Source of the DNA: Subdoligranulum variabile
GTDB taxonomy: Bacteria; Bacillota; Clostridia; Oscillospirales; Ruminococcaceae
Assembly: GCF_025152575.1 (NCBI RefSeq)
Contig: NZ_CP102293.1
Location: 806,001-870,000, forward strand
Length of the DNA stretch: 64,000 nucleotides
Reading direction: 5' to 3'
A program made the position numbers and the translations under genes. Under the pieces are notes generated by a model. The model made no database searches. It saw only the letters and a list, made by a program, of their open reading frames with translations, and had not been told where the DNA came from. Below are positions 8,704 through 17,094 of the stretch, one piece after another (the first letter of the stretch is position 1; every line of letters begins with the position of its first letter).

Positions 8704-10023
8704 TTATTGAGCGCGGCGGTTTTCCCGCTCCCGGTGCTCCCGGCGGTCCCCCTTGCGGGGTTCCTCCTCCGGCGGGCGGCGGGTCAGGCGGACCTCCTGC
8801 ACGCGGCGGTGGCTCACACGGGTCACCGTGCCGTCGCAGTCGCCCCACACAAAGTGGTCCCCCACCTTGGGCAGACGGCCCAGCTTTTCCTGCACCAGGC
8901 CACTGATGGCGATGGCGTCGATCTCCTCCTGGTCCTTGATGGAGAGTTCCTCGGCCACATCGTCGATGCCGGCGGCGCCGGACACCAGCCAGCTGCCGTC
9001 GCTCTGCTGGTGGATCTCCTCCACGACGTCGTCATGTTCATCCCAGATCTCGCCCACCAGCTCCTCCAGGATATCCTCCAGCGTGATGATGCCGGCGGTG
9101 CCGCCGTATTCATCCACCACGACGGCCATATGGTGCTTGCTTTCCCGCAGGGTCAGCAGCAGGCTGGAAATCTGGGTGGCGGTGGTGGTGTACAGCGTCG
9201 GGCTCACGAGGTTTTCCAGTTTCACCTCTTTGACGTTGCCCTTGCGCAGCGCCGCGAAGCAGTCCTTCTCATGCACCACGCCGATGATATTGTCGATGGT
9301 CTCGTGGTAGACCGGCAGGCGGGAATACCCGCTCTCGGCAAACATATCCACGACCTCTTCCATTGGCGTGTCGTCCTCCACGGCCACCACATCCACGCGG
9401 GGCGTCAGGACGTCCTCCACTTCCACGTCATCGAATTCGATGGCGCTGCGGATCAGCTCGCTCTCCCGGTCGGTCAGCTCGCCGTCCTTTTCGGCCTCAC
9501 TGACCATGGTGACGAGCTCACCTTCGGTGATGGTGTCCCGCTCACCTTTGTAAAAACGCTTGGCGAGGAAGTTTTTCCACTGTCCGAAGATCCAGTTCAG
9601 CGGGGTGAACACCGTGACCAGCACGCTGAGGGTGGGCGCAAAGCTCAGCGCCAGCGATTCCGGCATCTCCTTGGCCATACTCTTGGGGGTGATCTCACCA
9701 AAGGTGAGCACCACCAGGGTCAGCACAACGGTGGATACCGTGGGGCCGTACGCTCCGCCCAGCACCTGGGTGAAAAGCACCGTGCCGATGGAGGACGCGC
9801 CGATGTTGACGATATTGTTGCCGATGAGGATGGTGCTGAGCAGGCTGTCGTACCGCTCGGCCAGCGAGAGGACCTTGGCGGCCTGCCGGTCGCCTGCGTC
9901 GGCGCGGCTGCGCAGACGGATCAGGTTCAAGGAAGAATACGCGGTTTCGGCCGAAGAAAAGAAGGCCGACATGCACACCAGTACAACCAGTGCCACGATC
10001 ATAAATATACTGCCATCGTCCAT
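8704..10023 (-). CDS. CNNM/HlyC/CorC-family membrane protein with CBS pair (hemolysin-like, possible Mg/Co transport)
   Basis: The protein has 439 residues from the ATG at 10023. Domain order is a CNNM membrane domain with three to four helices in the first ~190 residues (start MDDGSIFMIVALVVLVC, then SSAETAYSSLN, a family motif). A CBS-domain pair follows (about 205-330, with the LTPRVDVVAVEDD and VVDEYGGTAGIITLEDILEE motifs). A C-terminal CorC_HlyC domain (about 345-425) ends in an arginine/glutamate-rich tail. Family members are linked to magnesium efflux or homeostasis; the 'hemolysin' name is historical. The ribosome binding site is weak, so a slightly earlier start is possible. Confidence 0.88.
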   Translation of the reverse strand: MDDGSIFMIVALVVLVCMSAFFSSAETAYSSLNLIRLRSRADAGDRQAAKVLSLAERYDSLLSTILIGNNIVNIGASSIGTVLFTQVLGGAYGPTVSTVVLTLVVLTFGEITPKSMAKEMPESLALSFAPTLSVLVTVFTPLNWIFGQWKNFLAKRFYKGERDTITEGELVTMVSEAEKDGELTDRESELIRSAIEFDDVEVEDVLTPRVDVVAVEDDTPMEEVVDMFAESGYSRLPVYHETIDNIIGVVHEKDCFAALRKGNVKEVKLENLVSPTLYTTTATQISSLLLTLRESKHHMAVVVDEYGGTAGIITLEDILEELVGEIWDEHDDVVEEIHQQSDGSWLVSGAAGIDDVAEELSIKDQEEIDAIAISGLVQEKLGRLPKVGDHFVWGDCDGTVTRVSHRRVQEVRLTRRPPEEEPRKGDRREHRERENRRAQ

Positions 10024-10103
10024 TGGGGAAACTACCAACTCTACTTTCTGTATTGAAATTTTATGCGCCCTGCAAAAAGTACAGTGAACGCATATTGTAA
10101 TGT

Positions 10104-10132
10104 ATGATACCATATTTCTCTGCAAAACGCAA
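10104..10132 (-). promoter_or_regulatory. Promoter of the CNNM-family gene
   Basis: On the minus strand TTGCGT (10132-10127) and TATCAT (10109-10104) are 17 bp apart, with an extended TGG before the -10. Confidence 0.7.
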
Positions 10133-10227
10133 GATGACCGGCACGGGAGGCGCAAAACGCGCAAATCCGCCAAAAGACGGTTTCCTTCCTGCAAAAAGAA
10201 GCGCCGGGATGCACAAATCCTGCCGCA

Positions 10228-10256
10228 TTGCGTCCCAAGCGGCCGCGTGCTATAAT
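10228..10256 (+). promoter_or_regulatory. Promoter of the GT-C-like gene pair at 10.3-14.4 kb
   Basis: TTGCGT (10228-10233), 17 bp, TATAAT (10251-10256). The start codon with AAGGAGG lies 38 bp downstream of the -10. Confidence 0.8.
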
Positions 10257-10294
10257 AAGGTGTATTTTTGTATTCCCGGACAAGGAGGCCCCTG

Positions 10295-12055
10295 ATGAAT
10301 TCCCTTTCCACCCTTTGCCGGCGGCACCGCCGGCTGCTGCTGGCGGCCGGATACCTGCTGATCCTGGCTTTTGCCGTGATGTATCTGCGCGTCACCATCA
10401 GCGTACCGCCTGAGGGCGACGACAAACTGACCCTGAACAAATGGATGTTCGATTTCAACCGCATGTCCTTCTGGGAATACCTCTGGCGGGACCTGGGCGA
10501 ACGGCTGGAATATTTTACCCTGCATCAGGTCCGGTTTTTCCCGTTCCATTACCCCTCGGCGTTTTCGCTGCTGTTTTTCGGCAATCTGACCAGCTACCGG
10601 CTGTATATCATCGCCGTGACCGCCGCGGCCGGGTTCCTGACCAGCCGGGTGATCGCAAAACTCAGCCGCAGCAACGCGATGGCATTGGGCTGTTTTGCGC
10701 TGGGACTGGCGTTGGCTCCGCTTTACAATGAGGGCATGTACAGCTACTACGCTGTCCCCCAGAAGGCCCTGTTCTGGGCCATGGCGGGCTGGCTGTGCCT
10801 GCTGCGGCTGGAGGATACCGGTCATCGCCGCTGGGGCGTGGCTGCCGGGGTGCTGGCCTTTGTTTCCTGCGGCACCTACGAGATCGGCTACATGTACACC
10901 GTGATCGCCGTGGTGCTGTGGGTGGTGCTCCGCCGCAGCCTGAAAAAGGGCCTGCTGGGCTGTGCGCCCACGCTGGCCGGCACCGCTGTGGCCCTGGCCT
11001 TCCATCTGGGCTGTTCCCGGGGCACCGGTTCCACCGGCAACGCCCTGGCCCTGAACCTGCCCGAGATTGCCCGGGTCACGGTACAGCAGATGGCCGCCTC
11101 CATCCCCTTCCTCAATCCCCTGCTGCAGGAGCAGGATCCCGGCGTCATCACCGGCGGCGACAAGCTCTGGCCGCTGCTGCTGGGCCTTGTGGTGGGACTG
11201 GCGCTCTGTTTTGCCGCCCCGCGGTGGAAGACCCGCTCCAAAACGCTGGGCGGTCTGGCCCTGCTGGGCCTGGCGCTCTGGGCCGGTCCGGCGCTGCTGC
11301 TGGCCTGTTCCGAGCGATACCAGCAGCCGGAAGCCATCACCTGGAAGTGGGGCTACATCCCGGCTGCGGCCAGTTCTGTGGGCCTGGCCTTGCTGCTGGC
11401 GGCCCTGGTGGCCCTGCTGGCCGGTGCCCTGTCCCGCCTGCCCCGGGTGCCCGGCGTGCTGCTGCGGCTGGCACTGACGGGGCTCATTGCCGTGGGCCTC
11501 TGCGCCAACGGTGCCTACACCCGCGCCTGCCTGCGCAACCATCATGCCCAGAACCTGGACAACTATTACTTCTTTGTGGATACCATCTCGGCCGGGCTGG
11601 CGGATGCCGTCACCGGCGATGATCTGATCCTCTGCAACGAAAACGTCTGGGGCAGCAACCCCGACGCGGAGTCCAACTTCTTCAGCCGGTTCACGGGACG
11701 GGAGCTCCACGCCCAGGTGATGGGCGCCGGGGAAGTGCCCGACGATCTGACCGGCTCTGTGTACGGCTACCAGACCTACCGCAACTATGGCGGCTACGAT
11801 CTGGCCTGGTGCGGCCGCGCCCAGGACACCACCGGCGAGTTGCTGGACACCCTGCAGGTTTATGTGCAGGGCGCTGTGGTGCCCGACAACGCGGTGATCA
11901 AATACAAGGTCCGTCTGCCGGACGGCACCGAGGAAGCCCGGGCCATCTGCCTGCTGGACTGCGACAAGACCCCGCGCAACGCCAAGGGGGACTATCTTGC
12001 CACGGTGGAGGACTCCTCCATCCTCAACGCCAAGATCATGATCTGGGACGGCTGA
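10295..12055 (+). CDS. Large polytopic membrane protein, GT-C glycosyltransferase-like
   Basis: The protein has 586 residues from ATG 10295, preceded by AAGGAGG. An N-terminal helix (residues 13-36) leads to an extracytoplasmic loop containing an acidic pair (PPEGDDKL). About ten more hydrophobic helices follow up to residue ~415, and then a soluble domain of ~170 residues. This is the plan of GT-C membrane glycosyltransferases, in which an acidic residue in the first outer loop is catalytic. The closest group I can suggest is DUF6056. The substrate is unknown; the next gene is of the same general class, so the two probably act together on a surface glycan or teichoic acid. Confidence 0.7.
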   Translation: MNSLSTLCRRHRRLLLAAGYLLILAFAVMYLRVTISVPPEGDDKLTLNKWMFDFNRMSFWEYLWRDLGERLEYFTLHQVRFFPFHYPSAFSLLFFGNLTSYRLYIIAVTAAAGFLTSRVIAKLSRSNAMALGCFALGLALAPLYNEGMYSYYAVPQKALFWAMAGWLCLLRLEDTGHRRWGVAAGVLAFVSCGTYEIGYMYTVIAVVLWVVLRRSLKKGLLGCAPTLAGTAVALAFHLGCSRGTGSTGNALALNLPEIARVTVQQMAASIPFLNPLLQEQDPGVITGGDKLWPLLLGLVVGLALCFAAPRWKTRSKTLGGLALLGLALWAGPALLLACSERYQQPEAITWKWGYIPAAASSVGLALLLAALVALLAGALSRLPRVPGVLLRLALTGLIAVGLCANGAYTRACLRNHHAQNLDNYYFFVDTISAGLADAVTGDDLILCNENVWGSNPDAESNFFSRFTGRELHAQVMGAGEVPDDLTGSVYGYQTYRNYGGYDLAWCGRAQDTTGELLDTLQVYVQGAVVPDNAVIKYKVRLPDGTEEARAICLLDCDKTPRNAKGDYLATVEDSSILNAKIMIWDG

Positions 12056-12077
12056 GTCCTGAAAAGAGGTTACAACG

Positions 12078-14420
12078 ATGCAACACCTGGTTTCCCTGCT
12101 GCGGAAAAACAAGCTGTTCGCCGCTCTCCTGGCGGTGGAACTGGCGGTGACGGTCTGGCTGGCGGTGACGGTCTGGCTGGCGGCAGGGCTGTTCGGGCCG
12201 GCGTACACCCTGGCGCTGACCCCCGACACCTTTGCCAACAATTTTTCCGGCATTGCCGCCCTCAGCGAGGACGGCGGCGCCCTGCAGATCTGGAATGACA
12301 GCGGTTTTACCACCGACAAGGAGATCACCTTTTCCTCGGCCGGCACGGCACTGCCTTCCGGCGCCTACGAGGTGACGGTGGACTACTTTTCCTGCCAGAC
12401 CCCCGACGCTCCCACCTTCAGTGTGCAGCAGAGTGCCGGGTCGCTGACCTTCTCCTCTGAAAAGACGCCTTCCGCCGTGCAAGCCGACGCCCTGACCCTG
12501 GATGACGGCCACCGCACGGTCTCCACCCGACTGTGGGTCAGCTCCGGCGCCAGACTGCAGGACCTGACCGCCACCCTGCATTATGGGGAAGGGCAGCTCT
12601 ATCTGTACGGCATCCGCTTTACCGAACAGCCCATCTACCGGCTGACCCGCCTGGTCTGCTTTGTCTTCTTCTTTGCCGTGGTGGATTTTCTCGGCTGGCT
12701 GCTCTTTGCCTGCACCGGTGCCCAGGGCGCCCCCCGACGCCGCGCCCTGCGGCTGCCGCTGGCTCTGCTGGGCATCACGGTGCTGGCCTGTCTGCCGCTC
12801 TTCAGCGACCATCTCTATTTCGGCCACGACCTGCGCTACCACCTGCAGCGCATCACCGCCATGGCCGCCGAGTTGTCCTACGGGCAGTTCCCGGTGCGCA
12901 TTACCACTACCACTCTGAACGGCTACGGCTACATCAACCCGCTGTGCTACTGTGAACTGTTTTTGCTGCTGCCTGCCCTGCTGTACAACGCCTGGCTGCC
13001 GCTGCGCACCTGCTACCAGGTGTACATCTTTGGGGTGACGCTGGCAGCCTGCGGCTTCAGCTATCTCTGCTTTGCCCGGATCTCCGGCAGCCGCCGCGGC
13101 GGTGTGCTGGGCGCCGCCCTCTATACGCTGTCGACCTACCGGCTGGTCTGCGTCTATTTCCGCGCCGCGGTGGGAGAATACACCGCCATGAGTTTCCTGC
13201 CGCTGGTGCTGCTGGGCGTCTACGAGATCTACACCTGCGAAAAGCCCCGTTTTGCCCAGTGGGCGCCCCTGGCCTTCGGCATGGCGGCTCTGGTGCAAAG
13301 CCATCTGATCTCCACCGAACTCACCGGCGCTTTTCTCCTGCTGTTCTGCCTGCTGCGGCTGCGGCAGACGCTGCGCCCCGCCCGCCTGCTGGCCTGGTGC
13401 AAGGCCGCCCTGCTGGCTTTCGGGCTGAGCGCCTGGTTCCTGTTCCCCTTCATCTCCACCAGCCTCTCGGTACCGCTGCAGGTCAACGAGGGTCTGCCCG
13501 GCAAGCCCCAGAGTGAGGGTCTGACCCTGATGCAGCTGCTCAATCCCTTTGGCCCCGGCTTCGGCGGCACCTCGTCGGGCACCTCCACCGACATGAGCCT
13601 GACACTCGGCCTGCCTCTGGTGCTGGGTGTGGCCCTGGTGGTCTTCTGCCTGTTCCGCCGCGACCGGTGGGAGCTCCCCCCCGCCCTGCGGCTGACAGCC
13701 GGGCTGGGCACCCTGGCGGTGATCCTCTCCCTGCAGATTTTCCCCTGGGATTTCCTGGAAAGCTGGGTGGGCAGCGGCATCGCCAAGCTGACCGGCACCT
13801 TCCAGTATCCCTGGCGGTTTCTGGCGCTGGCCACCCTGCTGTTCTGTGCCGCCACCCTGCTGGCGCTGCGGCTGGCGGGGCAGCACCGGCCGCAGATGCT
13901 CCGGCTGGGGACCTTTGTGCTGGCGGCCTGCACGGTGCTGAGCGTGAGCGTCTTCCAGATGCAGCTGCTCACCTGTTCGGAGCTGACCGGCAACACCATC
14001 AGCCGGGACGACACCCGGGACGTGGGCCTGGGCGAATATATGATCGACGGGTGCAGTATCTATGAAACGATCTGGGCCCAGCCCAAACCCGGCAGCGAGG
14101 AACTGACGCTGACCGGCTACGAGAAAAAGCAGGGCGTCGCCTATCTGAGTGTGGAGAACGCAGGCGGCGATGCCGACATCTCGGTGCCCATCTTCAACTA
14201 CGGCCATTACACGGCCGCCGATACCGCCACCGGCACTGCGGTTCCCTTCACCAGCGGCGAGAATGCCCGCATTGTGCTGACGATCCCCGCCGGATACAAC
14301 GGCACCATCGCCATCGCCTGGCACAGTCCCCTGTGGTGGCGCGGATGCGAGCTGCTCTCCCTGCTGTGCGCCGCCGGCAGCCTGCTCTGCTGGCTGGTAC
14401 GGCGCCGCGCCCGGTCCTGA
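12078..14420 (+). CDS. Large polytopic membrane protein, YfhO/GT-C-like
   Basis: The 780-residue protein has an N-terminal helix and a jelly-roll-like extracytoplasmic segment of about 160 residues. About twelve hydrophobic helices span residues ~185-610. A C-terminal outer domain and a last helix with a basic tail complete it. It looks like the YfhO-type membrane proteins that help glycosylate lipoteichoic acid or other envelope polymers. The motif YGYINPLCYCE after FGHDLRYHLQRI is the first outer loop with acidic and basic residues. It lies 22 bp after the upstream gene, clearly in one operon, and is followed by a strong terminator. Confidence 0.68.
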   Translation: MQHLVSLLRKNKLFAALLAVELAVTVWLAVTVWLAAGLFGPAYTLALTPDTFANNFSGIAALSEDGGALQIWNDSGFTTDKEITFSSAGTALPSGAYEVTVDYFSCQTPDAPTFSVQQSAGSLTFSSEKTPSAVQADALTLDDGHRTVSTRLWVSSGARLQDLTATLHYGEGQLYLYGIRFTEQPIYRLTRLVCFVFFFAVVDFLGWLLFACTGAQGAPRRRALRLPLALLGITVLACLPLFSDHLYFGHDLRYHLQRITAMAAELSYGQFPVRITTTTLNGYGYINPLCYCELFLLLPALLYNAWLPLRTCYQVYIFGVTLAACGFSYLCFARISGSRRGGVLGAALYTLSTYRLVCVYFRAAVGEYTAMSFLPLVLLGVYEIYTCEKPRFAQWAPLAFGMAALVQSHLISTELTGAFLLLFCLLRLRQTLRPARLLAWCKAALLAFGLSAWFLFPFISTSLSVPLQVNEGLPGKPQSEGLTLMQLLNPFGPGFGGTSSGTSTDMSLTLGLPLVLGVALVVFCLFRRDRWELPPALRLTAGLGTLAVILSLQIFPWDFLESWVGSGIAKLTGTFQYPWRFLALATLLFCAATLLALRLAGQHRPQMLRLGTFVLAACTVLSVSVFQMQLLTCSELTGNTISRDDTRDVGLGEYMIDGCSIYETIWAQPKPGSEELTLTGYEKKQGVAYLSVENAGGDADISVPIFNYGHYTAADTATGTAVPFTSGENARIVLTIPAGYNGTIAIAWHSPLWWRGCELLSLLCAAGSLLCWLVRRRARS
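12141..12176 (+). repeat. Perfect in-frame 18-bp tandem duplication
   Basis: The unit CTGGCGGTGACGGTCTGG occurs twice head to tail and doubles LAVTVW inside the first membrane helix of the 12078 gene. A third, partial copy starts at 12177. Confidence 0.9.
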
Positions 14421-14432
14421 CCTTCGCTTTTG

Positions 14433-14466
14433 CCCGCCCTCCGGCATGCCGGAGGGCGGTTTTTCT
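14433..14466 (+). terminator. Intrinsic terminator of the 10.3-14.4 kb operon
   Basis: The 11-bp perfect stem CCGCCCTCCGG/CCGGAGGGCGG with a CATG loop is followed by TTTTT. Confidence 0.92.
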
Positions 14467-14617
14467 GCAGCCGTTTTTCTCAAAAAATTTTACAAAGATT
14501 GCAACAGTTTTCCATTCTGCGTCGTTATAGTATACAGAAGCCCAATTTATGGCATAGCATCGCCAAGTCGTACAAATTCCGGCAAAACGCACCGGATTTT
14601 CTTGTCGTCTTTTCCGC

Positions 14618-14647
14618 TTGCTTTTGCCGCGGTTTTCGGCGTATAAT
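14618..14647 (+). promoter_or_regulatory. Promoter of the PAP2 phosphatase gene
   Basis: TTGCTT (14618-14623), 18 bp, TATAAT (14642-14647). The stretch from 14467 to here (about 150 bp, AT-rich) has no gene that I can support. Confidence 0.75.
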
Positions 14648-14699
14648 GGTACATCGCCATAGGTATGCTGTTTCGTTTGGAAGATAAAAGGAGTTTCCT

Positions 14700-15380
14700 A
14701 TGCGTAACTGGTGTATGCGTCATCCTGTATGGTTCATGGCGCTGTATGCATTATTTTATTTGCTCTGTTTCCATTTTCTGGAGAAGACCATTCTGGTGCC
14801 GGATCTGTGGGTCCACTGCCGCCTGGATGACCTGATCCCCTTCTGCAAATATGCGATCATTCCCTATGTGATGTGGTTCCCGTGGATCCCGTTCACGCTG
14901 TTTTACATACTGCGGCATGCCCCGCGGTCGGATTTCTGGCGGCTCTGCCTGCCCCTGTTCGCTGGCATGACATTGTCGCTGCTGTTCTACGTGATGGTTC
15001 CCAACGGGCTGGCGCTGCGTCCCCACAGCATTGCCGGCAACGACATTTTTGCCGAGGCAGTGCGCACCCTCTACCGCCACGACACCCCCACCAACGTCTG
15101 CCCTTCCATCCATGTGTTCAACTCGGTGACGCTGATGCTGGCCTACTACCGCTGCAGCTGCTTCGACGCGCCTCGCCGCCGCTGGATGCGCCCGGCCGCC
15201 GCAGGGCTCTGTCTGGCCATCACCCTTTCCACCATGCTGCTCAAGCAGCACAGTGTGATCGATGTGGTGTTCGGCATCCTGCTGGCCCTGGCGCTGGATT
15301 ACCTCGCCGCCGTGGTGGAGACCGAAACCTCGCCCCTGCATCACCGCCACCGCAAAGAGCGTCTGCCCGAATGGTGGTAA
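14700..15380 (+). CDS. PAP2-family membrane phosphatase
   Basis: This 226-residue integral membrane protein has six predicted helices and an AAAAGGAG site before its ATG. The PAP2 motifs are recognisable: the second as NVCPSIHVFNS (P-S-x-H) and the third as KQHSVIDVVFG (H-x3-D). The enzyme would remove a phosphate from a lipid phosphate such as phosphatidate or undecaprenyl pyrophosphate, or transfer inositol phosphate. Placement beside glycan genes favours a polyprenyl-phosphate recycling role, but that is inference. The gene originally shared a bidirectional terminator with the convergent operon at 16.7 kb; an IS now lies in that terminator. Confidence 0.82.
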   Translation: MRNWCMRHPVWFMALYALFYLLCFHFLEKTILVPDLWVHCRLDDLIPFCKYAIIPYVMWFPWIPFTLFYILRHAPRSDFWRLCLPLFAGMTLSLLFYVMVPNGLALRPHSIAGNDIFAEAVRTLYRHDTPTNVCPSIHVFNSVTLMLAYYRCSCFDAPRRRWMRPAAAGLCLAITLSTMLLKQHSVIDVVFGILLALALDYLAAVVETETSPLHHRHRKERLPEWW

Positions 15381-15390
15381 ATACAAAAAA

Positions 15391-15404
15391 TCCCCGACGG
15401 AAAT
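15391..15404. terminator. Left half of a bidirectional terminator split by the IS3 element (right half 16719-16736)
   Basis: Joining 15385-15404 to 16722-16736 regenerates A-tract, CCCCGaCGG, loop AAATC, CCGcCGGGG and TTTTGTTTT: a nine-pair stem with one mismatch and U-tracts on both sides. It would end both the PAP2 gene and the convergent flippase operon. The IS lies in the loop, flanked by the duplicated triplet AAT (15402-15404 and 16719-16721). Confidence 0.8.
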
Positions 15405-15437
15405 TGAACAGGTCCAGTAAAAACGGACAGTGACAAA

Positions 15438-15482
15438 ATACCCCCTGATGTAGGAAAATGTAAGTACTACATCAGGGGGTAT
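15438..15482 (+). promoter_or_regulatory. Perfect 16-bp hairpin covering the orfA ribosome binding site
   Basis: ATACCCCCTGATGTAG (15438-15453) and CTACATCAGGGGGTAT (15467-15482) are perfect complements around a 13-nt loop. The 3' arm contains AGGGGG, the only Shine-Dalgarno sequence for the orfA ATG at 15487. A transcript entering the IS from outside would fold this hairpin and hide the site, as in known protections of IS10 and IS50 against read-through. Confidence 0.7.
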
Positions 15483-15486
15483 TGTC

Positions 15487-15801
15487 ATGAATAAACGAAA
15501 TTACACACACATTCAAGAACTGTTGCCTCGAATCAAGGCAATGCTGGCAGAAGGAAAAACACAGCGGGAAGTGGCGGAGTACTATGGATTTAAAGACAAA
15601 TATGTGGTGAAGCAACTGTTGACACGGGAACGCCGAAAAGAGCGGAAGCTGGAAGCAGGGATTATTCCGCGGTCGAAAGGACGGCCAAGGAAGAATGCTG
15701 TGCCAAGAGACATCATAGCGGAGCAGGCATATGAGATCCAGCGTTTGAAAATGGAGAATGAATTGCTGCGGGATTTTCTGCAATCCACAGGAAGGAAGTG
15801 A
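15487..15801 (+). CDS. IS3-family transposase OrfA (helix-turn-helix protein)
   Basis: This 104-residue protein has an N-terminal helix-turn-helix (KTQREVAEYYGFKDKYVVKQL) and a C-terminal leucine-zipper-like stretch (YEIQRLKMENELLRDFL). This is the normal plan for IS3 OrfA, which binds the IS ends and is joined to OrfB by -1 frameshifting. Its stop overlaps the GTG of orfB. Its RBS is inside the hairpin described separately. Confidence 0.9.
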   Translation: MNKRNYTHIQELLPRIKAMLAEGKTQREVAEYYGFKDKYVVKQLLTRERRKERKLEAGIIPRSKGRPRKNAVPRDIIAEQAYEIQRLKMENELLRDFLQSTGRK

Positions 15802-16658
15802 GAGCAAAAGCGAAGTATGCGGTGATTTACCGCCACAGGAAAGAGTCCCCTATACTGGTTATGTGCAAATTTTTTTCGGTGTCCAGAAGCGGATATTACA
15901 GCTTTGTAAGGCGAATGGACCGTCCGGAGAAGGATGCTGGCCTTGCCGAAACGATCCGGCAGCAGCAAAGCAAATGCTTTCATACTTACGGTTACCGGCG
16001 GATGTGGCAATGGCTGAAGGAAAACAAAGGTATTTACCATAATCCCAAGACAATTCTGCGTGTCATGCAAAAATACGGCCTGTTGGCGGAGATTCGCCGC
16101 CGCAGGAAATGGAAACAGATGGGCCAGCAGGTATACAAATACGAGAATCTTCTCAACCGGGACTTTCACGCTGAAGCCCCGAACAGCAAATGGGTGACCG
16201 ATATTTCCTATATTAAGACCAAACAAGGTGTATTGTATCTGTCTATGATCCGTGATCTGTACGACAACAGTATTGTGTCCTACAAGACTGCGACACAGCA
16301 AACGGTGAACCTGGTCCTTGACACCATTCGCCAAGCAGTGCGCAGAGAAAAGAAGAAGGCCGCTGCGGAGTTGCAGCTCCACAGCGACCAAGGCTTTCAA
16401 TACACATCCCAAGCATATTTCAAGCTAACTCAACAATACGGCATTACGCCTTCGATGTCAAGACGTGGAAACCCGTATGACAACGCAATGGCGGAAAACT
16501 TTTTCTCTATCCTAAAAACAGAGTGCATCTACCGCCACAAACCGGCAACCTTCTCTGAAGCAAATGAAATGATTGACCGCTATATCCATTTTTACAACTA
16601 CGAGCGTATCCAAAGTAAAACAGGAGTAGCGCCGCTGACGCTGCGCCACTCCTGCTAA
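15798..16658 (+). CDS. IS3-family transposase OrfB (DDE integrase)
   Basis: This 286-residue protein has an HTH_21 segment near the N-terminus (HTYGYRRMWQWLKE) and an rve integrase core. The catalytic triad is visible as WVTDISY, HSDQGFQYTS and, 35 residues on, ENFFSILKTE. It ends with the family tail YERIQSKTGVAPLTLR. The start is a GTG overlapping the orfA stop. In the family OrfB mainly works as an OrfAB frameshift fusion; the frames here are in the required -1 relation. Confidence 0.93.
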   Translation: MRAKAKYAVIYRHRKESPILVMCKFFSVSRSGYYSFVRRMDRPEKDAGLAETIRQQQSKCFHTYGYRRMWQWLKENKGIYHNPKTILRVMQKYGLLAEIRRRRKWKQMGQQVYKYENLLNRDFHAEAPNSKWVTDISYIKTKQGVLYLSMIRDLYDNSIVSYKTATQQTVNLVLDTIRQAVRREKKKAAAELQLHSDQGFQYTSQAYFKLTQQYGITPSMSRRGNPYDNAMAENFFSILKTECIYRHKPATFSEANEMIDRYIHFYNYERIQSKTGVAPLTLRHSC

Positions 16659-16746
16659 AACTGAATATTCCTACACCCGGGGCTTTTTTGTGCTGTCTGC
16701 ACAATCTGGGGCGGTTCAAATCCCGCCGGGGTTTTGTTTTGTTCTT

Positions 16747-17094
16747 TTACAGCGCGTAGACCAGAATTCCCACAATGATGAGGGCCAGCGCCAGAATCTT
16801 TCTGGGGTTCATCTTCTCATGGAAAATGGTAATACCAAAGATCGTCACATACAGGTAGCCGGTGGCCTCCAGTACAGGACCCACATTCAGCGGCACCCCC
16901 TTGTAGGCCAGCATCGTCAGCAGCGTGCAGCCCACAAAAAGGCCATACCCCAGCAAGACCCGCCAGTCGGTATACTCGGCCAGCAGGGATTTGTGTTCCC
17001 GCACGGCGGCCTTTTTGAGCAGTACCTGGGACACCGATGCCAGAAAGGTGCTGAAAAGGTAGAGCAATACATAGGGAAGCTGAGCCTGTGTCAT
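16747..17094 (-). CDS. Small EamA/SMR-like membrane protein, ArnF-like flippase subunit
   Basis: The 115-residue, four-helix membrane protein starts at ATG 17094 behind GGGGAGGA. The last helix pair (EKMNPRKILALALIIVGILVYAL) is the characteristic C-terminal EamA/SMR ending. It overlaps the next small transporter gene by four bases, and both overlap a polyprenyl-phosphate glycosyltransferase gene. Paired small subunits beside an ArnC-like enzyme are the arrangement of ArnE/ArnF, which flip undecaprenyl-phosphate aminoarabinose. A role as half of a heterodimeric lipid-sugar flippase is therefore likely; the sugar is inferred, not seen. Confidence 0.75.
   Translation of the reverse strand: MTQAQLPYVLLYLFSTFLASVSQVLLKKAAVREHKSLLAEYTDWRVLLGYGLFVGCTLLTMLAYKGVPLNVGPVLEATGYLYVTIFGITIFHEKMNPRKILALALIIVGILVYAL

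Larger units (their letters stand above)
15405..16718 (+). mobile_element. Complete IS3-family insertion sequence (1,314 bp)
   Basis: The ends are TGAAC...GTTCA. The imperfect terminal inverted repeats of about 26 bp share TGAAC, CCAG and GACAG blocks. A 3-bp target duplication (AAT) lies on both sides, as is usual for this family. Two overlapping frames, orfA (HTH) and orfB (DDE integrase), are intact and related by -1. Nothing inside is broken, so the copy may be recent and active. Base composition is clearly more AT-rich than its neighbours. Confidence 0.9.

Noticed and set aside
12036..14483. An 815-codon minus-strand frame over the YfhO-like gene
   Set aside because: It is antisense of a polytopic membrane protein with RBS, operon context and terminator; its Gln/Gly/His-rich product is an artefact.
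15449..16672. TGTAGGAA...TTCCTACA as the ends of the IS3 element
   Set aside because: An 8-bp inverted match exists, but the flanks are not duplicated (CTGA against CCCG). The outer ends 15405 and 16718 give longer repeats, an AAT duplication and a rebuilt terminator.
16705..16730. T-arm-like sequence GGTTCAAATCC suggesting a tRNA remnant
   Set aside because: The stem around it does not pair as a T-arm, and it is the IS right end joined to the target terminator.
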